From Adiantum capillus-veneris (lineage: Eukaryota > Streptophyta > Polypodiopsida > Polypodiales > Pteridaceae), in the NCBI GenBank assembly GCA_014529385.2, contig CM043947.1, positions 120,108,891-120,172,890 on the forward strand: DNA of 64,000 nucleotides, written 5' to 3'. The notes beneath the pieces are model-generated. The model was not told the origin of the DNA. It did no database searches and worked only from the letters and a program-made list of their open reading frames with translations. The translations under genes and the position numbers were made by a program. Within the stretch, counting starts at the first letter, position 1, and each line of letters opens with the position of its first letter. Below, piece by piece: positions 55,683-64,000 of the stretch.

Positions 55683-56649
55683 TGTTGGGGGCAATCGTAG
55701 CATAGCCTAATCAACCCAAGACCAAAAAAGTTATCAATCCTAGGATCAACAACCCGGCTAGGGCATGGAAGCACGAGCATCAGATGTATCGAACGAGAGG
55801 ATTCAAGAGAATGCTCATCCAATGCAATAGAGATTAGCCATGAATCACTAACTTTAATCACATCATCAATCAAGCATCACCTACACACATTAAGGCCACC
55901 AAAGTCCGACTTACCATAGACTAGAATCTCAAAGCACACTCATGACAAGAACACACTAATTGCATTGGTGTTGGCCTCTCCAATCACCATAACAATCAAG
56001 GCACTTCATCAAAAGCTACACACACAAGGTGAATTGTGCTAGAGTTTCATTAAACCCATCAACACACACACAAGAAAACAATAGGGCACATACACTAATC
56101 ACAAGATTAAGAACCAAATTAATCAACCTAATTAGAGATGTTAAATATCACAAATCAAGTGCTCATAGAAGGATATGAGTGGTCAACAAGCAAGAAGTCA
56201 TCACACATACTCAAATCTAGAATAATGAGAATGTGAAACTACTTCATGTCATAATGGAATATAGAAGAAGTAAACTAATGAAGAAAGTAGAGATTAGATT
56301 AAGAACTAGTTCTCTAATTACAATGGATTAGCACTAGCCTCTTAAGCACGGGCATTAAGCTCAAGTCTATTCCATCCATAAAGTGAACATTCAAGAGAGA
56401 GAGAGAGAGCTCTCAAGAATGACTGATCAAGAATGAAGCCTCCTTGCATAAAGGCTTCCTTATAAAGGCTTGTACCACAATTCATTCTACTATGGGTTTA
56501 AGTTTGAGCCCTCTAGCTAGCATATACAACTTTGGAACTCCCAATGAGCCCAAAACCTTATACAAAGTGAGTAGGAAATATTAGGCACATCCATAGCACA
56601 ACTCCCGCTTGATGCATAATCGGTGTAGCCTGTGTTAGCCGTTGCTAAC
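55683..56649 (-). repeat. Antisense Ty3/gypsy LTR (~967 bp) with both a polypurine tract and a primer site
   Basis: On the minus strand the LTR begins TGTTAGCAACGGC directly after aggaaggggggaa (56662-56650) and ends GCCCCCAACA just before the primer site. A TATA-like ttataaggaagcc lies near 56465, and a (GA)n tract at about 56397-56410. A polypurine tract marks a 3' LTR and a primer site marks a 5' LTR; this single LTR has both. Confidence 0.6.
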
Positions 56650-56900
56650 ATTCCCCCCTTCCTAATTCGGCACATGTCCTCATGTTCCGGTGAAGTAAAA
56701 CATGGTGACATGGTAGAACACGAGTCCATGGAAGAGATGTTGAGCTGCAAGTCATAAGAATTGAATGAGAATAAAAGGCCAACAAGGATACAAAACATGA
56801 AGTACAATGAACAATCATGCAAAGTGAATATTTTGTTTCTAAAAGATGGGTGATTCATAGTAAAAAACTAAACAACATAAAGCTAAAAAAATCTCAAACT
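56650..56900 (-). pseudogene. Possible 3' end of Ty3 pol before the polypurine tract
   Basis: The minus-strand frame reads FTSPEHEDMCRIRKGG into the polypurine tract, as Ty3 pol frames commonly do. The remainder is not recognisable, because copia element 2 begins at 56947. Confidence 0.35.
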
Positions 56901-56946
56901 ATTATAAAGATTAAACCACTTGAAATTTGATTTTTATGCATGAAAC

Positions 56947-57138
56947 TGTTGGGGTATAAAGCCCAATGTGGTTGCCCAGGTAAGTGGGCGGGCCGCCAGG
57001 TATGTACACATATTCTTTTGTAAAAACCTAATAAGAACTCACTATGCTCTACACATTACAGTAGAGCGAGTTCACCATATCGTCGTGCTCTTCTTCTCGC
57101 ACTCTCTCTCGCGTCGCACTTCCGCTCGTACTCCTTCA
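56947..57138 (+). repeat. 5' LTR of copia element 2 (192 bp)
   Basis: TGTTGGGGTATAAAGCCC to CGTACTCCTTCA. Confidence 0.92.
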
Positions 57139-58211
57139 ACTAGTATAAGAGCTCAGATCGAGGCTCGGGACAGCACTGCAGGAGGCTAGAGTCACCAGCT
57201 CAGATTGGAGTGAAATTCGACAGCCGAAGACACGGCCCCAAATCCAGTGGGAAGACCCGTAGGGCTTGGTGTGCTCATAAATTCATTTTGAGGTCATCTC
57301 GGTTACCGTTTGGCTTCGACAAAATTCTGCGCAGGCCATTTTCGACTACGTGGTCTCGGCGATTGCAGATCCGACTCTGCAAATTTGGGGTTTTCGGCCT
57401 ACGACTGCAGGTGCTGAGGATATCAACACTCCGAGAGTGTTGATTTGTGGCTGTCTACACATCGAAGGACGGCTCAGAGTTCTTGGAGGCGTGTCACATC
57501 CGACACGGGCGCATCTACACACAGACTATAGGCGACATCCACTAGTTCATCAGGTAGCTTGTGTTTGTTGCTTGATATTCCAGATTTCATCCTGACATCG
57601 CAAGTTCTTCCACATGGGATGTATTGTCACAGATGATGTATGTCTGTTGAGGGTTTGCTAGCTGTGAGTCACGCAGCAAACAACCGCCGCAGCGGTTACA
57701 GCATACAGTCGGAAATTTGTGGATGTATGACTTTGTGGGAAGTCTATGTACTGTCAGATTTACTGCAGCCTTTGTTGAGGGTCGAGTGAGGTTTTATTGA
57801 GCTGGGGGATTCTCGAATGTTGAGATCCTTTCGGTGATACAGGTCTTGGAGCGATCCCTCGAGCACCCTTAGATAGGCAGCTAGGATGTATTGACTGTGA
57901 GTTAGACAGTTGGGATTGCATCTTTGCTTTACTGCCGTTGAGGCATTGTCACAGTCTATGCTTATAGGACAGTCAGAGACAGTACAAGTGCAGGACAGGT
58001 TTACCCACATCTTACAGTGTTAGAGAGATAGTGTTTTTTGAGCTGTTTTTTGGTCTGTTTTTAGTACACCAGAGCCATTTTACAAAGGAGACTCAGCCAA
58101 AATTTCTGCAGAATCTGAAGCTTTCTTGGTTCATTTGACAGGTTGATATTGGTTCAGAGGTCAGTTTACAGGGGAAACTCTACCGAATTTTTCCCAGGAA
58201 AGTAAACCACT

Positions 58212-58830
58212 GTGAAGCGTAGCTATGGATGTGGATCACAGGACACTGCTCTTTACAATATCAAGAAGCTGGATGGAACCAATTTCCCATTGTGGAAGAA
58301 GCAGATTTGGCACGTGTTGGTACAAAAGAAGCAGATAAAACCTATAAAGCTCAAGGGGATAAAACCAGAAGATATGGACGAAGATGAATGGAGCGAAATG
58401 GATGAATTGGCACTTTCTACCATTATGCTGACTTTGACAGAAAGCGTTTACTTCAATGTAGCAGACGAGATGTCGGCTTATCAAGCATGGTTAAAGCTGA
58501 GTGATCTTTATGAGAAGTAGAGTGCATCTTCACAGGTATACTGGCTTAAGAAGCTTGTTGACTTGAAGATGAAAGAAGGGACACCTATGTCCAATGATCT
58601 GAATGAATTCGACACAATCTATAGTCAGTTGTCAGCTCAAGGTGTCAAGTTTGATGAACCTGTTAGAGCTATGTTCCTGTTGATCACATTGCCAAAAATT
58701 TGGGACACTTTTCTCACATCTTTGAGTAATTCTGCACCTCCAGATGGTTTGAACATAACAGGTGTAGAAGGAAGTCTGCTTACTGAAGAAAGCAATAGAA
58801 AGACAATGGACAAAGGCAAAGGAACAACCT
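58212..58830 (+). pseudogene. Gag of copia element 2
   Basis: Frame 3 reads KKLDGTNFPLWKKQIWHVLV, LALSTIMLTLTESVYFNVAD, LYEK, a TAG (58518-58520), LKKLVDLKMKEGTPMSNDLN and FDEPVRAMFLLITLPKIWD. It ends near LLTEESNRKTMDKGKG, where the deletion joins RT-side sequence (TLVVRG) in about 58800-58830. There is no CCHC knuckle. An upstream leader of ~1.07 kb (57139-58211) has no frame. Confidence 0.8.
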
Positions 58831-58831
58831 T

Positions 58832-60160
58832 AGTTGTCAGGGGAAGGACTTTGATGAAGTCTTCTCTCCGGTGGTCAAAATGACTACATTGAGATGCTTT
58901 CTTGCATCGGTTTCCATATTAGATTTGGTGTTGCACCAAATGGATGTCAAGACAACGTTCTTGCATGGTGATTTAGATGTGGAAATTTACATGCAGCATC
59001 CAGAAGGGTTTGTTGAGAAAGGCAAGGAAGATTGGGTATGCCAGTTGTTAAAGAGTCTTTATGGCTTAAAACAATCACCGAGGGCATGGTACCATAAATT
59101 CCACAAGTTTATGCTTTCTCAAGGCTACAAACGTAGTGAGTTCGATCACTGTCTATATACAAAGAAGGCTAAGGATGGTAGTTGGCTGATCCTTATTTTG
59201 TATGTGGATGACATGTTGATTGCTAGCAAGCACTTGGAAGAAATTTCAGCTTTGAAGTCAAAGATGGCAAAATCGTTTGACATGAAAGACATGGGTGAGG
59301 CAAGTCATATACTTGGTATGCGCATTGAGAGAGACAGATCAAAGAAGTTTATTTGGTTATCTCAAACAGAGTATATTGACAAGGTTTTGCAACGTTTCAA
59401 TATGGAGAAGGGAAAGGCATTGAGTGTTCCATTGCCACCATATGTGAAACTTAGCAAACAAGATTGTCCTGTGTCTGAGGAAGAACGGGCCGAAATGGAT
59501 AAGATTCCATATGCTTCTGCAGTGGGTAGTTTGATGTATGCAATGATTGCTACTCGCCAAGACATTGCATTTGCAGTGGGAGTAGTAAGTTGATACATGT
59601 CAAACCCAGGCAAGAAACATTGGGAGGCAGTGAAAGGAATATTGAGATACCTGAAAGCTACAAAGAGTATGCGTATATGCTATGGGAGTCAGGAGCTAAG
59701 TGTAAAGGGTTTTACAGACTCAGATTATGTAGGTGACTTAGACAACCGAAGGTCTACGTCAGGGTATGTCTTTACATTGGCTGGTGGAGCAGTATCATGG
59801 CGTTCTAGATTACAAGATTGTGTTACTCAGTCTACTACAGAGGCTGAATATGTTGCAGCATCAGAGGCATGCAAAGAATCAATTTGGCTTAATCGACTAG
59901 TAACAGATTTGGGAATCAAAGAAGAGATGCCTGTGTTATATTGTGATAGTCAAAGTGCTATACAATTGGCTCGCAATCCAGTTTATGACTCAAAGACAAA
60001 GCATGTGGATGTGAAGTATCATTTCATCAAGGAAATGCTCGAGGATAAGCAACTTCAGCTTGTCAAAGTTCACACCACAGAAAATCCTGCTGATCTACTT
60101 ACAAAAGGACTTCCCTCAGAGAGCTTTGCGCATTTTTGCAAGCAGTTAGGTGTAGGGTAG
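58832..60160 (+). pseudogene. RT-RNase H of copia element 2
   Basis: Frame 2 from KDFDEVFSPVVKMTTLRC through QMDVKTTFLHGDLDVEIYM, SLYGLKQSPRAWYHKF, YVDDMLIA (about 59200), a TGA at 59591-59593 after FAVGVVS, then RNase H with STTEAEYVAASEACKESIW and YCDSQSAIQLARN, ending GVG at 60160. The RT start is out of frame with gag. The TGA fits CGA to TGA. Apart from that stop the RT-RNase H part is intact. Confidence 0.88.
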
Positions 60161-60249
60161 TACATCACTTCTCTACATCTCTTGTATATTAGCTTGTATA
60201 GTAGCTTCTCTCACACTTAAAGTACCACATTGGACTTTAAGTGGGAGGT

Positions 60250-60441
60250 TGTTGGGGTATAAAGCCCAATGTGGTCGCCCAGGTAAGTGGGCGGGCTGCC
60301 AGGTATGCACACATATTCTTTTGTAAAAACCTAATAAGAACTCACTATGCTCTACACATTACAGTAGAGCGAGTTCACCATATCGTCGTGCTCTTCTTCT
60401 CGCACTCTCTCTCGTGTCGCACTTCCGCTCGTACTCCTTCA
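60250..60441 (+). repeat. 3' LTR of copia element 2 (192 bp)
   Basis: Preceded by the polypurine tract. Four transitions relative to the left LTR. Confidence 0.92.
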
Positions 60442-60446
60442 GAAAC

Positions 60447-62760
60447 ACAAGCAATCAATCAAGACCCTAGGCTAATGCAAGTTCATACACCTACTAGCCT
60501 AAAAACTATGTGACCAATATTAATAATGCATCCAAGTCTATCATGTTTATAAGCTATAAAAAAGCTCCTAATCTATTAGTACATTATCACAGCTTTCTGA
60601 AGCTTGTTTTTGTCATTCATAGAAAAAAGTAAATCACAATACAAGGCTACCACCCCAAGGAAAATCTAGCTATGACTCTCGGCTTTTTGAACCCTTAATA
60701 AGGTGTTCCAAGAATCGACTAGACTACTAAGGTGTTGGCTAACCCCTATCAACCTAGGGCATCGGGTTACGGCCTTGACCAAGTGAGCCAAGGTGATTCC
60801 CCTTGCCTGCCAAGTGCCAATAAAGTGCTAGTTCTCACAAGACACAATATTAAATATATATTTTATTTCCATGTGTCTAGTAGTATTTTTCCTACTTTTT
60901 CTTGACACTTTTTTGCTTCATTGTTTCATTGCTTCCAACATGAGAGTATTTATGGCAATTGGACTAAAGGACTAAAAACCTACTCATGGCCCTACATCAT
61001 GTTAAAAAATCAATGGAGATTAAGACTATCACTAAGAGTCTAGGCCTAATGAGAAATGAACCTACATTAACCTAAGGTCAAGGCCAATTACCTATGATTT
61101 GCAGACATAAAAACTTATTTTTTAATGAGTTAATATTCACAAAGGAAAGTGTTGAAACTTTAGTATGCCTGGCTTTTGAACATGAAAGAACCATAGCTTA
61201 GAAGAAAAAATTACTTGAGCCAAGCAAAGAGAATGGAGAGATGAACAAAAAAGCAAAATCATGGAAGGATTCCACCTAATAATGCTCTTTGTGCATCCTT
61301 GAGCAAGCATCCACTTGGTAGAGAAGTCTCTTGATCTTTTTATTACAATCCAAGCTAATCGAAGCTAAGTGTAAACACAAGCTCCAAAGGCCTTTGATTA
61401 AAATCCAAAAGTACACAAAAAAAACATTAATGAAAACCTAAAGCTAGGGTCTTGCATACCCGCATTTACCAAAGGGAAAGAAGCCAAGGGAAAAAAGTGC
61501 CTTTTGTTATGCACAAGATGCTCTTTATTATCTGGACTAAACTCGGGCATCCAAGTCATCGCATAGGCAAAATAAGAAGCTCCCCAAATGACTCATCTCA
61601 TAATCAGCTCTTGAATAGTTTCCTTAGTGGCACAACCTGCCAAAAACCTTTCACAACAGATGTGAACTAGCATATCACGTTTTTGTTCTTTGTCGGTGCT
61701 AGTGCCCACTTCCACAAGCCATGAGCCAACATTTGGCGACCCATAAAATAAAGCACGATCGAAGTGAGCACAACATTTCTGGAGGCTCTCGAGAGCCACC
61801 TCAAGTTGAATGCTGTTTGCACCACATAGCCATTTTTGACTTTATTATGACTTTGTCTGATCACTTTGAGCAAGATTCCTCTGTCAAATATGAAGTGAAA
61901 ATGACTATTATTTTGCAGTCAAGTTTGTAGCACACACCTCCATGCTTACATAGTTCAACTCCACAATGCAAGATGAGAAGTTGTGACTCTTCTGGAGTTG
62001 CCTCCCCATAACATTTAATAGGGTAGTAACTTATGTGTAGAGAAAATTAACATAGACATAGTGAGCATTTTATTAAGAATAGATTCCTAGTGAGCATAGC
62101 AAGAGTGCTTGGTTGGAGAGAGAGAAACAAAAGCATAACACCTCGTTAGAATTAGGCATGAACAATACTTCAAAAAGAGAGATAAATTAAGCTATTGACA
62201 ATAGTTGAGGACCAGATGTACATGGAGCCGGTCCCCCTCCAAAAGGCTTTGTATTATAGGTTTCCCCCATCAAGGGAGACATTTTACAATACAATACTTG
62301 TGTTCCTTCAATAACTTGCTGGTGCAATGAAGATAGAAGCTTCAAGCACAAAGCTTACACTTAATTCCCTCACGGTCTCAGACCCAAGACCTCACACACC
62401 TTCGAAGATGGTGAGAGCAAGCGGGGTATGAGAGTAGATCTAGAGGAAAAAGAAGTATTTCTTCTCACATTATCAATCTTATTAGCTTATCTTATAGTGG
62501 TAATTAGCATGGTAGAGGAGATGAGCATGCATTGAAGCGTGGCTCTTGGTTGAATTTGCATCACAAAGCCAAGAGTTGTTGGTGTAGACCTCCCTTCTCA
62601 AAAGCTTGGAGAAGATGATGAGCTTTCCATTAGAGATTGGAGAAGAAGAGAGAGTTATTTTCTCCACACATGAGTTGTGTGAGTGTTTTTGATAATACCT
62701 TTGCAAAATCAGCCCCCTCTCTCTCTCTCTTTCTTGGTCGACCCCTCTTGCTATTTCCTC
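60447..62760. other. Gene-free stretch
   Basis: AT-rich. Short frames at 61452-61670 and 61593-61799 (minus) have no domain. Nothing supportable. Confidence 0.45.
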
Positions 62761-62764
62761 TTAC

Positions 62765-63125
62765 TGGCCCCTCATTGGCTCATGTCAAGCTTAGCCAATA
62801 GGAAATAAGAGATCAAATGGAGAGCCTTGTGACAAGTGTCCCTCTTTCCCCTCTAGTGAGAGATTCAGTAATTAAGAAAATTCATTTAATTTCCCATTGA
62901 ACCTTTTAGTCTTCTCGCCAATAGGAATTAAGCAAGCCATTGGGTTGCTTAATTCTCATTGGGCCCCTTGGCAGACTGTCCAATAGTCTTCTAGGGAACT
63001 TAATTTTCATTGGTTCTTTTATCAAGTGTTTTTAAATTAATTAGACTAAATTTAGTCTAGCCTAATGCTCATTGGTCCACCTCTATAGCCATCCAATAGG
63101 ATTTGAATGGGAATTGGGGCCCACT
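62765..63125. other. Cluster of CCAAT / ATTGG words
   Basis: About ten cattgg or ccaatagg words occur in ~350 bp on both strands. They may be a decayed short tandem repeat or a coincidental NF-Y-type site cluster. No adjacent gene start is recognised. Confidence 0.35.
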
Positions 63126-63571
63126 GGGCTAGGAAACTGACTTGTGTCCACTACGCCCTTTGTGTAAAGAGAGCTTGGGAGTGTTTGTGTGTGTTTCTCT
63201 CACTTCTTCTCTCTCTTCCCCTACCTTTAGGGCTCGCCCCCTCCTTAATAGGGATGTGGGAAGACTTTTGAGTCTTCCCACAAGCATCCAAATTTCCCAA
63301 AAATTTGCCAATGGGATTTTTAATTGAAATTTTGAAACCTTAGATTTTGAAAGCCTTAATGGAATGAACCTTAGGGTCTTTATAGCAGCATTCATGCACA
63401 TTGCTCTTTTGCAGACTGTCTCCCTTTGGATATCTATTTTCCCTCCTTTGGATCCCTACTGAGACCGGCCTACCAATATTCTACCTTTTTCTCCTCTGGT
63501 ACTTCCCCATATTAAATGATCAATTTAACATGATAAAATCATTTAAGATAATTAGATATTAGTTATTAAGA

Positions 63572-63587
63572 CCCCCCCCCCCCCCCC
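63572..63587. repeat. Run of 16 C residues followed by an A tract
   Basis: C-run then, after ~13 bp, a run of A residues. 63600-64000 has no recognised gene. Confidence 0.85.
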
Positions 63588-64000
63588 AACCCGGCCCCTT
63601 AAAAAAAAAAAAATCTTCCCTTTCCAATGCCTCCCCTCAAGGAAGCATGGCCAGATCCTAGAGGAATGACATGAGAAACTTACCATATTGTGTATGTGTA
63701 GGGGAAAGGGGTTTTTAAGAAAGGTACAAAATTGTTTAACTTAGGAGTAGGCCCCTAGTAATTTGGGGTAGGGGAGATGGAAATAATGGCCAAAAGTTTG
63801 GGAAGCTATGGAAAGCTATTTGTAGATTGGCTCGATGTGGCAGTTGTCAGGTGGATGTCCGACACGTCGTAGGGATGTGTCATAATTGGGCCGCATGAAG
63901 GGATATTTATTTAATGTGGGTGGAGCACGATGAGGAGCACTGTCAGATTCTGGAAACGATTGTGAGAAGCAAACATAGGTAAGTGTGCTAATGCATCGTG

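Larger units (their letters stand above)
56947..60441 (+). mobile_element. Internally deleted Ty1/copia retrotransposon (element 2), TSD GAAAC
   Basis: 3.5 kb with LTRs at 56947-57138 and 60250-60441, both 192 bp, differing by four transitions by eye (about 2%). Target duplications GAAAC are at 56942-56946 and 60442-60446. The primer site is degenerate (tagtataagagc at 57141). The polypurine tract is ggactttaagtgggaggt. The coding interior has gag joined directly to RT; the zinc knuckle, protease and integrase are missing. The low LTR divergence makes it the youngest dated insertion in the window. Confidence 0.92.

Overview
The window looks like gene-poor, transposon-rich nuclear DNA of a land plant. 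The evidence is Ty1/copia and Ty3/gypsy retrotransposons with plant-type primer sites (tRNA-Met, and one tRNA-Asp type), a TRIM, a LARD, spliced plant-like gene relics, long (CT)n/(GA)n tracts and no operon structure. The LINE, the (GA)n leaders and the transposase-like relic suggest a seed-free plant such as a fern or lycophyte, but that is a low-confidence impression. Nearly every coding trace carries stops or frameshifts. The only clearly intact long non-transposon reading frame is a 395-codon orphan at 31619-32806.

1-9.6 kb: the end of a Ty3 chromovirus (chromodomain), a broken LINE, a foldback element, a strong hairpin, dispersed repeats, a tRNA-like sequence between inverted repeats, and an antisense Ty3 gag relic. 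9.9-14.4 kb: a decayed intron-containing transposase-like gene (+) faces another decayed gene (-). 14.3-18.6 kb: hairpin-bearing duplications and two tandem arrays whose units carry the same inverted arms. Between the two arrays lies a decayed gene for a very divergent histone H3-fold protein followed by a Glu-rich region. 19.3-25.3 kb: a coiled-coil/RG-rich gene relic split by a complete LARD with 5-bp target duplications.

25.3-30.5 kb: sparse traces, including an antisense LTR/primer-site boundary. 30.5-37.65 kb: three copies of the orphan gene with (CT)n/(GA)n leaders. Copy 1 is intact. Copies 2 and 3 share truncations and an antisense Ty3 gag, and copy 3 was made by a tandem duplication with one breakpoint inside a copia LTR. 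37.65-43.14 kb: a full-length, stop-ridden Ty1/copia element with target duplication TGAAG, nested in that gag. 43.57-44.32 kb: a complete 747-bp TRIM.

44.8-48.0 kb: an unrecognised spliced antisense pseudogene split by a 1.34-kb inverted-repeat element at TTAA. 50.8-56.6 kb: microsatellites, a 234-bp tandem duplication, AT-rich sequence and an antisense Ty3 LTR that has a polypurine tract on one side and a primer site on the other. 56.95-60.44 kb: a young copia element with identical-length 192-bp LTRs that has lost protease and integrase; its LTR and polypurine tract resemble those of the TRIM. The last 3.5 kb is mostly unassigned.

I see no cooperating pathway here. The value of the window is its layered transposition history, one candidate orphan gene and the H3-like relic.
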